Below are positions 48,461-60,972 of a DNA stretch of 64,000 nucleotides, in pieces (the stretch's first letter is position 1; each line of letters starts with the position of its first letter). The translations under genes and the position numbers were made by a program. This stretch comes from Plantago major (Eukaryota > Streptophyta > Magnoliopsida > Lamiales > Plantaginaceae): NCBI GenBank assembly GCA_026545765.1, contig CM048839.1, forward strand, positions 47,352,677 to 47,416,676, written 5' to 3'. The notes under the pieces were generated by a model. It was not told the origin of the DNA. It saw only the letters and a program-made list of their open reading frames with translations, and made no database searches.

Positions 48461-48607
48461 TTATAAATTTTAGGAAAAATATAACAACCTTTTTTGTCTC
48501 TATGTCACACACACGCGCGCACTAACGTAAGACAAAAATATGAAACTTAATTATGTTGATTTTACATCCTTTCTTAAACAATTATTCATTTTTTAAAATT
48601 ACTAAGA

Positions 48608-48813
48608 TATTGAGAAATAACTGTAGTGTTATTCTGTATCTGTATCTGTGTATTCAACTGATAATACATGGGAGTATATATACAAGTATGAGAAGCTTCT
48701 AGAGCTTATCTACAAAGTATTTGACTAAATCTAAAAGAGTATTTACAACAGATAATACTTCATCTAGTACAAGTCTAACGAGATACAAACTCTTGTACAT
48801 TTATCTTCTAACA
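48608..48813 (-). repeat. Copia 3' LTR
   Basis: 206 bp, from TATTGAGAAATAACTG to CTTCTAACA on the plus strand. It is paired with 52308-52512 and adjoins the polypurine tract. Confidence 0.85.
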
Positions 48814-48865
48814 CTCCCCTTAAATGAACATGAGTTAACGATCGTTGATACTTGATACGCTGTGG

Positions 48866-49583
48866 GAATACTGCTTCATTAAAAACCTTGCTAAGAAAAA
48901 CCCATTGGGATAAAAAAAAACTCAGTCAAGGGAAAAAGAGTGCAGTGCGTATCCATCTCCCCTGATTGATGCATCATTGTACTTCTTTGAACCGCTGCAA
49001 TTCCGATTTTGCAAACCAACTTCTCAAATGATGATGTCGGATGTAATATGGCTGAGCAAATCTTCAAATCTGGATAAAATCTTCTCTTCATAGATAATGA
49101 CGGAGCAGAACTTCTATAATATACTCATTGTCTTTTTCAGGAAGAACTTTTCCAAACACTTGAAACATCATATAGTTTCAATGTTCCATAACATCACTCC
49201 ATAATATTGTAAAGACATCCAACAAGCCCATAACTCTTATCTTTACCAAACAGTTTCATAATCATGGAGATGTATAAGTGCTTATAATGTTGCCTCGTTA
49301 AAAACCTCGCTAGGAAAAACCCAATGGGATAAAAACCTAGAAAGGGAAAAAGAGTGCAACCATTTCTCATGGAATGCGCAGAATTAGTCACTGTTGCTTG
49401 ACTATCATTAATAGTAAGGATCATTGTAGCTCTTGATTGCTCAACTTTTATGATAGTGGTACTTCTGGACCATGTGAATCTATAGTAAGAATACTCCTTG
49501 TAATAATCTCTTACATGCTCAAACTTCAAGTTGAGCCAATATCGGTGTAACCAATCATACTCCTCACGAGTCATGAGAATCAT
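48866..49583 (-). pseudogene. Copia pol C-terminal remnant, partly duplicated
   Basis: The minus strand around 48990-49050 reads LHPTSSFEKLVCKIGIAAVQ, the decayed end of copia RNase H (usually LPTSTFEKLVxxIGMRRL). The following motif, with CCTCGTTAAAAACCTCGCTA and GGGAAAAAGAGTGCA, occurs twice (about 48866-48945 and 49289-49357). The 3' region therefore contains an internal duplication. Confidence 0.5.
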
Positions 49584-52307
49584 ATCTCATACTTCACTTG
49601 TTCATAGAGGTTTACATAAATGAAACCTTCGTTCCTCAAGAACTTTTATCATTCAATCCATGTTCGCCGACATGATACTTTTATTCTCCCTTTTGGGACT
49701 AACTGTCGGAGATGATATCTCCCCTCATTGAACTTTCTCAAATCATATGATATGTATATATGCCAATCCGTTCTGGATTTCGAATTCGTTTGATTATAAG
49801 GACCTCAAGTCCATGAGCTCATTTTCTATCATCATCATCATGATGTCATCGAATGGACTCACATGTAAGATCCCCATTTACATGTCCATCGATTTCGCAT
49901 ATGCTTAATTCATTTTTCGGTTCCATGTCTACCGGTATATCAAATCTCTTTTCTAGATTTTATTCAAGTCAGTACTGATCATCAATATCTGAATATATTT
50001 GTAGGTACCATTTCCTTTCATATAGGCCATCTATTTTAATTCACATATCTGTGCCATTCATGGCATTCATTACTCCTTTAGAGTACCAACTGTTTTAACT
50101 TGCCATTCTTCTTGTATTGTACTTAGCATTGGAACCGTATTTCAATGAGAATCATTTTAGTACAATAGGCAAGTTATCTCAATGTTCAACACATGTCATT
50201 CTATAATCAATATGCAACTCTGTATACCTCAAAATATAGGGTCATAGCGGGTTAACATTCAAATCATAAAATTTTATGTCTGAACATATCTTGATATAGT
50301 AACATGAAGCTGAATCTTTAGTTCAAGACTGAACTTTCAAATATATGGGATCAATTCGCTCTACGAATTTGTTTTACCAGCTTTCCATGTTCTTCCTCCC
50401 CTAGGCTGGGAAAAACTAGCTCATACTAGTAATAATGGCTCAAAATAGAAATTTCCATGCCCAACTTAGATAATCATATATGCATACAACCATCTAGTAT
50501 GCTTCACGCATTAGTTCTCTACGAAAAAGAACAATATGATAGGGAGTCAATATATTTGCACAGTTGGATTTCTCGTGCTGAAAATAAATTTGCCCTCAAA
50601 TTGGAGATTATAGTTGTGGGTTTCCGGCCACTTATATATCAATCGCTGTCAACTTTAAAAGTGTGACTTTTACTCATTTAAGGATCTCTGTAATCATGCT
50701 TCATCTCAATGTTGTGTCTTGCCATAATAATAATTACAACATGAGAAATCTTTCAGCACATAATCATATGGAAACTTCATGTTTCACAACAACGGGTACT
50801 TATACCCGGATGGCCTAATTTGTCACATCGAGATCATCTATCATACATCACTTGAATTTGGCCTTTCAATAATGTGACATTTTGACACAATCGATGTGCC
50901 TTTCATATTTGGCAAGACTAATCATATCAATTCCTTTGGGAATTTAGTCTAATATATTTTATTGAGCACAGTTTTGTTAGAGTACAAGCTCTTGTATGAT
51001 GATGAAATCAAGACATACACTTTCGTTGTGTCTTCTCTCGACATAATCCATATCTAGAGGGTATATATAAACTTGAGCATTTGCAATATAATGCTCCCCT
51101 CAAATGCTTATGGCACCATTAATATTTACCAATTTCATGTTGGTAATCATATATATCTCACGAGATATGACAAGCTTACTCAATGCAATCTTTTATCATT
51201 GACAACTAGTCATGTGATGTGTTGATGCAATATCATCCAACACTATTATTCAAACATATTTTGGCCTCGTTTGCCTCGTATATGTCATATTTGCCTCAAG
51301 CAATGACACATATCTTTCTTTCATAATATTGCTATTGTATAGCATATCCGAGGCATAGAAAATAGTGTATGATTTTCTAGCATATCATCATCAATAACTG
51401 TCTCACAACATAAGTGATTTTGATATATCCAACAACGCCAGTTGGTTATTCACACTTTATTTGCATCACCGTCAATAATATCGTTCAATATGGGTGTGCA
51501 TGATATATCCCAACAACACCGGTTGGTTATTCCACAACTTTCTTTTGGAATTTCGAAAATTCCCAATCATCAATTCTTGATCACTTACGGTCTATGATGT
51601 TTTGTATCACATATTCACTTTAAGGAATATGGTAGATTCGTTCAATATTCCAAATAATAATATGTAATAGGAATGACCAATAAATAAAATAAAACTTATC
51701 TTCACCAATGATGTTAATTCAAGGAACATGTAGCTTGATTGGTAGATACTCGGAGTTTATCAATAAACACAACTATAACCAAGTAGAATCCATGAGCCAT
51801 CTAGCAGCAATCAAATCCATCGAATGGACACTTCATACCTGTATGCATCGATAAGATTGAATCAATTGATTGTATAATATTGATACATAAATAATAAGGG
51901 CTCTGGGTTCATGAGATTAAAGTAATTAATGATATCATAGCCAGACGGCCTATTTGTGTAAATCCAAGAAGTTGTTGTACGCGGGAGACGTGTTAGGACA
52001 CACGCCGCTGACCATCAAAATTTGGTTAGTATATAATCAACTGCATGAAAAAGACAAAAGACATTGTATTAGTAATTAGTATTATCATCAGTCATAAAAA
52101 AAAATGAATGGGCTAAGTAATTGAGATTAAGAGAGAGAAAGATAATGGAATAAGCATCCATCATGTTAATGAGGTGCACGGAATTTGCTTCAGCTTAATG
52201 GTCCAAGTATTTGGCGGTGCACGAAAGTTAGGAATTGGAAATTAGTGTGGACGGGAGATAATTTTGGCTCGATCGCGAATTGGTTGAGCACTTTCGTGCT
52301 GATAACG

Positions 52308-52512
52308 TATTGAGAAATAACTGTAGTGTTATTCTGTATCTGTACCTGTATATTCAACTGATAATACATGGGAGTATATATACACGTATGAGAAGCTTCT
52401 AGAGATTATCTACAAGTATTTGACTAAATCTAGAAGAGTATTTACAACAGATAATACTTCATCTAGTATAAGTCTAACGAGATACAAACTCTTGTACATT
52501 TATCTTCTAACA
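52308..52512 (-). repeat. Copia 5' LTR
   Basis: 205 bp, nearly identical to 48608-48813. It is followed inward (leftward) by the primer-binding-site-like block. Confidence 0.85.
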
Positions 52513-52517
52513 TAAGA

Positions 52518-55240
52518 CAATTAAATAACTAAGATGAATACATGATGCCACATATCCAACTAAGATCAATTTTTATTCTTGAAATTAATTCTCATTATTA
52601 AATTACGTGTGTCAACTAAATGTATCAAAACTGGACAAAACGAAACTATAGGTATCAAATTAAAAAATGAAACTGTTTCAAATTAAGATACCATTTTAGA
52701 TTTTCCCCTTAAAATTAACAATCTTATTAACTTTGACTATCGGAATAGCAAAATTTGGACAAAAACGAAATAAAATGTATCAGTAAATAGTAACGAATAC
52801 AACATAAAATATGCAAACTGGACGAAAAATTAACACCGTCACAACTAGTTAATTTTTCAATTTATTACTTATCCGAAATTAAACATTTTACATTTACAGT
52901 TTAACTTTAATTTATAACGGTTCCGTGAACTTTGACCAACGGGTACTAAAATTGAACACTGTCACAAATTGAACTTTGACCAACGAGTACTAAAATCGAA
53001 CACTTTCAATTTACTACTTATCCGTGAACTGTCACAAATTAAGATATCAACAATGATTTTTCCGTAAACATTAACGATTTTACTAACTTTGACAAACTGA
53101 GGAGTATAACATAAATATGAACACTGGACGGTGTTAATATTTACTTTTGATGTACTTGGTATAACATAAAGTATACTTTATGAATTTTACATGCATGGAT
53201 GTAACATAAACTTTACAGTTCCATTTTTTACTAGCGGATTATCAACATTGAACAAAACGAAACAAAGGGTATCAAAATAAACAGAAACAACTAAAGGTAT
53301 CAAAATCGAAACTGTTACAACTTAATGTACAAAAAAAAAATGAATTTTTCCATCAAAATTAACGATTCCGTTAACATTAACTAACAAGATATTAAAATTA
53401 AAAAAAGTAAAATAAAGTAAAAAAATAAATGTAACAATTAAAGGTATTTAAAATTTAATGTGTGAGAAAGGTCCGTTCATGTTTGTTTAGATTGAATGAT
53501 AACAAAAAATAAAAAGTAAATTAAAAATGAAGAAGAAGGCAAGTGCATTGCATTTAATGCATTTAATGATTCTCTGCAAGCTATTGTGTAGTTTCAGACA
53601 CCTAACAATGAGCTAGAAGGGGTAATTTTCTCAAAATATGACCTAACATTGATAAATATGTATTGGGTTAGGATGGAAACAAAATGGGCTTGGCTGAAGC
53701 AAATAAAAGTCCACATACTGGAGTGGAGTGGATTGGTCCAGATAACGACAAAGTAAAAAACTAAGGGGGGTGAATAGTCTTTTAAAACTTGTGTCGATAA
53801 ACACAGTTTCTCAGATATATGTGAAGATATCTAATACTCAATTTCAGAGAGCGGAAGACTTTCTGTGATAAGTGCACGTGCTCAGCAGAGTGAAAGTGTG
53901 TAAATACTTAACAAGGTGAATAAAGCAAGGTAAATGCAGTAAGTAAATAACAGAGCAAATTATAGTGGTATCAGAATGTAGCGTAATCATTCAACTAATC
54001 CACTTCGGCATTTCTCAGACCTTGAATCCACTAAGATAGATAAATGAGGTACCCTTACAAATATCCTATCTCTCGATTCCTGCAACACTTGGTTCCCAAC
54101 CAAATGTTCCCCCTGAGTTGTTCCCCAGCTATCTGAGCCAAGTACATCCTATACTCAGAAACCTTTGAGCTATTCCTTAGTTTTCAAAACAAAGTACTTC
54201 ATGTGCTCAGTAACCTTGGAATTGTTCCTTAGTTTCCCAAACTAAGTACTTCCTGTACTCCACGCCTGTTGGTATGAGGTTAAGGTAGTTTTTCAGGTGA
54301 GCTTCTTTATAACTTACACAGTTATTTCAGAAAGCTCTATAAAATCCAGATTACTTAATACACTTCACAAAGTATGGTAACTTGTTCTTTACTGACCCAA
54401 GTCTATGTTAAATGTTCTAGAGAATGAATCTCAGATACTTGATCTTTTGATTCAACTCCTTTACAGATAACAATGCTTGTTAAGGATCAGGACACTTAGA
54501 ACTTGTATACTACTTAGAGTTCTAGAGCTTTAGTCGCAACAGAAAGCTAGAAGGTAAGTAGTAAGAAAGCTTGTATGCTTGAGAGATCACTTGAAGATAT
54601 TCAGTAAGTTGAAAGTTCGTGTGTAGTTTCAGTGTGTGTTCAAGCATTCTAAGTAGTGATATTTATAGTTGAATTTGAAGCCGTTTGAATAGTATCCGTT
54701 AGGCTCAATTCAAATTCAAACTATTGATATCTGTATATAGTACTACAGAGTTCTTTGTCTTCTTCTTCTTCATAGACTTCTGCTTTTGTGCAGACATTTA
54801 TGTCCGAGCAATAAATGCATTGTACTATATTTGTCCAGTTGTCTCAACGGATACGTGAAGCTTTCTGAGACTTGACACGTTCCTTACTCAGTACACTTGT
54901 GTTCTCAGATATCATTTGAGTAACTTGTTTAATCAAAACACTTGTTGCCTCAAGGTTTCTGGACATAGGTGTCTGAGGAGACTTTTCTCCTTAGTCTTCA
55001 GCAATCTTGAGCAAACTTTAGTCTTCTGGAAATGAGTTCCTTTGCTTGGATGCTTCCTTCTTGGCCTTCTTCAAATAGATAAAAATTACATTCAGAGACC
55101 TAACATCCTATACAAGATTTGCTAGAGTAACATACTTAGTGATTTTCCTCTTTTACAATGTTCAAGTGAACCAAGACACTAAGCACCTTTCTGAACTAAA
55201 ATAAGTCATTAGGTTGCTGAATAAAAGCTAAACAAATATT
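52518..55240. other. Repeat-derived non-coding DNA
   Basis: 52600-53450 repeats short words such as GGTATCAAAAT, AAACTGTTACAA and AAAATTAACGATT in a degenerate way. 53750-55240 looks like a decayed element (starting AACTAAGGGGGGTGAATAG) with repeated TTCCTTAGTTT/AGTACTTC phrases at 54170-54260. No coding potential. Confidence 0.45.
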
Positions 55241-55649
55241 CATAACATGGAGACCAATAAACCCTTTCTCATAAGGCCTAAACAAACTGATTATCCCTGT
55301 TATTTTCCCTAACGTGTCTCTGTAATTCTTCATCCCCTTTCAGTTTATATCTTTCACATTTGTCACCATTTCAAATGATGATAAAACATGTTACGACAAA
55401 GATGAGATCATATAATCAAAGTATGAAACTCAATATGATGGATTGTTCTTAAGTACTTTCACACCAACTCCTATAAATTCATCATCATTCACCATTAATG
55501 GTGTTGATTGAGAAATATAAACCGTCATGTTAATGCATATCAATCAACATATGGGGAAATTATTTTTATTTATTGACCAACATGATTTTACTGGATAATG
55601 AAATTGTAATACATATAAACTTTGATAACAATTCATGTAGCCGCTTATA

Positions 55650-56575
55650 ATTATTTATTTTGGATTATACTCTTTGCCATTGGAACCTTTGTCATCTCTG
55701 TCACCTCCTTCTGGTGGGTCTTGCTCGGGTGGCACGTCACCTCATGCTGCTAACTCTCGTTTGGGTGGCAGGTCACCTCGTTCTTGTGGATCTTGCTCCG
55801 ATGGTTCGTCACCTCCATTTGTTGTGTCTCGATCGGTCGGTACGTCTTCCTTCTGTTATGTCTCGCTCGGGTGGTAGGTCATCCCGTTCTTATGGAGCTT
55901 GCTTGGATGGTTCGTCACCTCCATCTGTTGTTTCTCTCCCTATTGGCACGTCATGTCTTTATTCTACTAAGTCTCACTCGGGTGGTAGGTCAACTTGTTC
56001 TTGTGGATCTTGCTCCAATGAGTCGTCACCTCCATCGTCTGCGTTCCCTTGGTTGACACTTTACCTTTTTCTTCTGCGTCTTGCTCGGTGTAATGTCAGC
56101 TCCTTCTTGTGGATCTTGCTCGGGTGGCATATCACTTGTTTCTGCAGGGTCTTAGTTACGCCGAATATCACCTCCTTCCCTTGGACCTCGCTTGCTTGGG
56201 ATGTCACCTCCATTTGTTGTGTCTTGTTCAGGTGGCACGACTCTTACATGTGGTGGGTCTTGATCAGATGGAACATCACCTTCTTCTGGTGGGTCCTGTT
56301 CTAAAAGCACATTACCAACACCACTAGATGGTTCTTTAATACCTGATTCACCACAGTTCTTTTCGCGTTTGCAATTTCACTGCAACCTTTCACATTTTCC
56401 AAACTCGAAACCTTCTTCTTTAAGTTGTCGACTCATTACAACATCTATATTTAAACATAAAAAGAAAACTTTGTTAGAACATCACTTAATTAATGAAAAT
56501 GTAAATGAGAAAAGTGATATGCTTACGAAATGTCAAGAGAGGGAGAAATATCATAAAATGAAATTTTGAAGCCAT
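55650..56575 (-). pseudogene. Secreted 12-residue-repeat protein, copy 1 (broken)
   Basis: Exon 1 56527-56575 (MASKFHFMIFLPLLTF, phase 1), intron with GTAAGC donor, exon 2 from 56444 downward. The N-terminal part of exon 2 matches copies 2 and 3 (MSRQLKEEGFEFGKCERLQ), but a TGA follows LQ where the others have Arg. A TAA interrupts the repeats near 56150, and frameshifts follow. The Cys motif is also altered (NCKREKNCG). It is clearly a pseudogene. Confidence 0.78.
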
Positions 56576-56631
56576 GTTTATGGTATAAATGTGTTGGTTG
56601 AGCAATGATTCCGTACCAGTTTAACCTGCCC

Positions 56632-56641
56632 CTATTTATAA
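56632..56641 (-). promoter_or_regulatory. TATA-like box of repeat-gene copy 1
   Basis: The minus strand reads TTATAAATAG about 60 nt upstream of the start codon; the other two copies have CTATAAATAG at the same place. Confidence 0.5.
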
Positions 56642-57281
56642 TTGAAACAATGATACACTAATTTGAAACAACGGAATGTTTAATTTAATAAACAAAGCCA
56701 ATTATCATTATAATAGAAATTTCACTTATAAACATTTTCCATTTTATATATTTGGAATCATGAATGATGTCTTTTGGCTGCAAAAGTTATTTACATTGAT
56801 TTTCCTAACGCAACATACGCAATCAACTTTGTATAAGACATTGACGAATACTGTATTGGAGGGAAGTGTTGGAAACAAACGATATCCGTGTAAAGGCAAA
56901 ACATTGAAGAATGTTATCAAAGCCAAAATAAAATTATTTAGAATGGTCTATTACAGATACTACCCGTGTTAATGCCCTTTCTCATCCATGTCACAGTTGG
57001 TTAAACAATTATATCTAAGTCAAGTGTGTTTTAAATCCAAAACATGCTCTTATCAAATTCTTTGCAAAACCGTTTAAGAAATTAAAAAAAAAAAATTGCA
57101 TCCAAAATATAAAGTAATTGAAAAAAATAAATATTTTTAAAATTGGAAACAAATATAGAAAAATAGAAAAAATAGTTTTTGAAATTCTAAAAAATTAACA
57201 AATACTCTATTTATTTTGGTGAAAAATAAATAACAAAATTTTTAAAGAGTTTGAAAATTAATCTTAATTAACTTACATTTT

Positions 57282-59387
57282 TTTGGAAGCAAATTAAATA
57301 CATATAAGCCCAAAAAGTGTACAAGGATAAGAGGGGTATACCCCAATTCTTGCTACAAAATCAGTACACATCAGAAGGCACCAACTAGTCAAAGCAACTA
57401 GAGGTAAAAAAAGTCAAAAAATACATGTAAAATGAACTCTAGCACAAGACTATGATTAAAAAAACATGCAAACACGAGATCCGCCTTTTCCAAAAATCCA
57501 GAATAGATCAGAGTACCAAACTAGGTTCGTGACTCAAATTTATTATCAATCAATCCCCAAGAGTGCAATCTGACTTTAGTTGAAAGTCTATTAAGACAAA
57601 CAAGCCAACAACAAAAAGAAATCTTAGGAGAAGAGATGGAATTCCATACCAGAGGAGCCCAAGAACTTTCATTAGAAACTGCCAGAAAAAAGAGTATAGT
57701 TTAGTAAAAATAATCTTTCTTCCTTCCAAACTAAGAGCAGCAATCCCTGGGAGAGTAAAATGATCAAGAAGAACACCCATAATTCTCAAAACTGACTTAA
57801 GCCAATGACTATCACCAGATTTTTGGATCATAGTCCAAACAGTACCATTTTTAATCTTATAAACTCTCATCCACTTGTGCCAGAGGGAGGTAAAAGCAGG
57901 GTTGTCCAGTTCAAACAGAAAACCACCCAAAGCAGCTTTATTCCAAGCTAAAACCTCTTTAATACCAAGACCCCCATGTACAAAATCTTGACAAACAGCC
58001 TCCCAAGCAACCAGACTTCTATTACCATTTTCAACACCACACCAGAGAAATTGTCTAAGGACAGACTTCAATCTTTTGATAACAGCAGCAGGAATAGGAA
58101 GAAGTTTAGCCCAAAAGCTCTGAATACTCTCTAGAACCGACTTGATAAGCACCAATCTGCCTGCATAACTTAGAAATCCACAAGACCAGGCTTGAATTTT
58201 ACTAACCATCTTATTAAAAAGAACATCATAATCAGTGGTTCTCAAGCTTCTAGGACTGAGAGGGATCCCCATATATTTAATGGGGAAATGCCCCTCAGGG
58301 AAGCCCAAAATCTGCAAAAGTTCAATTTTAACACCCTCACTTACTCCTCCAAAAAACATGCTACTCTTACCAACATTCATCTGCAGCCCTGAAGTACTAG
58401 AAAACTCCAGAAGAACCTCCTTAATCACCTTGATAGAAACATGGTCAGCCCTGCAAAAAATCATTAAATCATCAACAAACCCCAATTGCACACTATTCAA
58501 TTTTTTACATTTTGGATGAGAGTGAAAAGGAGAAATTGAAACTTCCCTATGTATCAATCTTGTCAAGTAATCCATACAAAGGACAAATAGGTAAGGACAT
58601 AAGGGATCCCCTGCCTTAAACCTTGCTTGCCTTGGATGAAACCTTCCAACCTTCCATTGATGTTAAAAGAGAACATGGCACAACTGACACACACCATCAT
58701 TCTATGAACAAACCAGTCACTGAAACCAAACATACAAAGCACTTGATAAAGAAAAGACCAATATACTGTGTCATAGGCCTTTTGGAGAACTATCTTCATC
58801 AAGCATCTTGGAGAGACATTCCTCTGGTTGTACCCTCTTATCAGTTCCTGGCTCAAAAGAACATTATGATGCATTTGACTTCCTGAAACAAAAGGTGACT
58901 GAGAATCCAGAATGAGAGAAGGCATAAATCCTTGCAACCTCTAATCTAGGACCTCAGTGATAATCTTGTAAATTATGTTGCAACAGGCAATGGGCATGTA
59001 TTCTTTAATGGTTTTTGGGTGTTCCAACTTTGGTATCAAGGAAACAGAAGTAGCATTAATCTGTTTGAGTAAGCAACCAGACTTGAAGAATTCATCCACA
59101 GCCTTCACAACAAGAGGGCCTGTAATAGACCAAGACTTTTTGTAGAAGCAGGAATTATATCCATCAGGCCCTGGTGCTTTCAAATCCCCCATACCAAACA
59201 CAACAGCTCTAACTTCTTCAGCACAAAATTTTTTAGCAAGAGATATATTCATAGCATCAGTGACCTTATGAGCATTATCCATAAGAGAGGAATCCACATT
59301 AGTAGTAGCTTTACAAGTACCAAACAACTGAGAATAGAAACCAATAATATGATCAACTAGCAACCTAGGATCAGTCAGACAAGTCCC
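57282..59387 (-). mobile_element. 5'-truncated LINE inserted in array unit 1
   Basis: Flanked by the 15-bp direct repeat ATTAACTTACATTTT (57267-57281 and 59388-59402). The minus-strand 3' end has a short A run (CCAAAAAAATG). The body starts in the linker before reverse transcriptase (FGMGDLKAPGPDGYNSCFYK) and runs through SVSLIPKLEHPKTIKEYMPI, KAYDTVYWSF and GLRQG. It then has the catalytic FVDD box (FVDDLMIFCRAD) and a C-terminal zinc-binding RT region. One nonsense codon (about 58941) and at least one frameshift (about 58570) disable it. Confidence 0.88.
57550..59363 (-). pseudogene. LINE reverse transcriptase (broken)
   Basis: Non-LTR reverse transcriptase in three minus-strand pieces: 58941-59363, 58563-58937 (same frame, split by a stop) and 57550-58575 (other frame). 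The conserved blocks are listed in order under the LINE element. The endonuclease domain is missing because of 5' truncation. Confidence 0.85.
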
Positions 59388-59975
59388 ATTAACTTACATT
59401 TTGTTTTAACTTTACTTCCATGGAGCTTCTGTTAATATTTTAGGATATTGAAATAGCAATTTTGGACTTTGCACAATCGGCTTTCCTTAAAGCGTAATTT
59501 TCCCCCACTATCAATGTAAAACGGGTTGTCGTGAAACTTAATGTGGTTTATTTTACAACCCTCACATCATATTAAACTAAAGATTTCATAAGGCCTAAAC
59601 GAAACTGACTAGAACTATTATTTTCCCTGACGTGTCATTGTAATTCTTCACCCCCTTTTAGTTTATGCTTTCACATTTGTCACCATCTTATATGATGATA
59701 AGTCATGTTTCGACAATGATGAGATCAGTGAACCAAAGTATAAAACTCAAGTATGATGGAATGTTCTTAATTATTGCAACACCAACTCCTATAATTTCAT
59801 CACCATTCACCACTAATGGCGTTGATTCAGAAATAAATCGTCAAGTTAATGAACTCCATCAACATATGGGGAAATTCTTTTTATTTATTGACCAACATGA
59901 TGGTACAATTTAATGAAATTGTAAAACGGATATAACTTTAATAATAATTCATGTCGATTATTATAATAATTTTGA

Positions 59976-60907
59976 TTATTTATTTTGGATTATACTCGCT
60001 GCCATTCGAACCTTTGTCGTCTCTGTAACCTCCTTCTAGTGGGTCTTTCTCGGGTGGCATGTCAACTCATTCTGCCGAGTCTTGCTCGGGTGGAATGTCA
60101 TCTTGTTCTTGTGGATCTTGCTCTGATGGTTCGTCACCTCCATCTGTTGTGCCTCGCTCGGTTGGCATGTGACGTCTTTCTTCCGTTGAGTCTTGCTCAG
60201 GTGCCAGGTCACCTCTTCTGTTGGATCTTGCTCTGATGGTTCGTCAACTTCATCTGTTGTGTTTCGCTCGGTTGGCACGTCTCGTCTTTCTTTTGATGAG
60301 TCTCGCTCGGGTGGCAGGTCACCTCGATCCTGTGGATCTTGCTCGGATGAGTCGTCACCGCCATCACTTGTGTCTCGCTCGGTTGGAACTTCACCTCTTT
60401 CTTCTGCGTCTTTCTCGGATGGAATGTCTTCTCCTTCTTGTGGGTCTCGCTCGGGTGGCATGTCACCTCTTTCTGCAAGGTCTTGCTTGATTTGCATATC
60501 ACCTCTTTCTCGTGGACCTCGGTTGATTGGTACGTCACCTCCACCTGTCATGTATTGCTCAGGTGGCACGACTCCTCCTTGTGGTGGGTTTTGATCTGAT
60601 GGAACATCACCTTCTTCCGGTGGGTCTTGTTCTATTAGTACATTACCAACACCATTAGGTAGTTCTTTGATACCTGATCCACCACAGTTGTTTTTGCAAT
60701 TGCAATTTCGCTGCAACCCTTCACACCTTCCAATTTCAAAACCTTCTTCTTTAAGTTGTCGGCTCATTACAACATCTGTGTTTAAACATAAAAGAACAAA
60801 TTTGTTAGAACATCACTTATTTAGCAAAAATGTAAACGAGAAAAGTGATATGCTTACGAAATGTCAAGAGAAAGGAGAAATATCATAAAATGAAATTTTG
60901 AAGCCAT
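59976..60907 (-). pseudogene. Secreted 12-residue-repeat protein, copy 2 (frameshifted)
   Basis: Exon 1 60858-60907 is 50 bp, one base longer than the 49-bp exon 1 of copies 1 and 3. The extra base lies in the run CTCCTTTCTC and throws the signal-peptide exon out of frame with exon 2. Exon 2 from 60775 downward holds the longest open frame of the three (ATG at 60767): MSRQLKEEGFEIGRCEGLQR, NCNCKNNCGG, then GDVPSDQNPPQG-type 12-residue repeats. After about 170 residues (near 60240) a second frameshift changes the repeat into TWHLSKTQRKKDVTCQPSEA. Translation could only start at the internal Met and would lack the signal peptide. Confidence 0.68.
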
Positions 60908-60962
60908 GCTTATGGTAAAAATGTTTTAGTTGAGAACATATTCCATTCAGCTTAACTTGTCG

Positions 60963-60972
60963 CTATTTATAG
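60963..60972 (-). promoter_or_regulatory. TATA box of repeat-gene copy 2
   Basis: CTATAAATAG on the minus strand, about 57-66 nt upstream of the exon 1 ATG. Confidence 0.55.

Larger units (their letters stand above)
48608..52512 (-). mobile_element. Degenerate Ty1/copia retrotransposon
   Basis: Two direct LTRs (48608-48813 and 52308-52512) are flanked by the 5-bp duplication TAAGA (48603-48607, 52513-52517). On the minus strand, TTATCAGCACGA next to the right LTR is a known copia-type primer-binding-site-like block. AAGGGGAG next to the left LTR is a polypurine tract. The 3.5 kb interior is riddled with stops. By eye the LTRs differ by six substitutions and one 1-bp indel, so the insertion is moderately old. 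Confidence 0.85.

Noticed and set aside
55660..56304. Plus-strand open frames across the repeat genes (also 60193-60594 and 62160-62737)
   Set aside because: They are the antisense of the 12-residue repeat. Periodic coding DNA keeps several frames open. The minus strand has the signal peptide, splice sites and TATA box.
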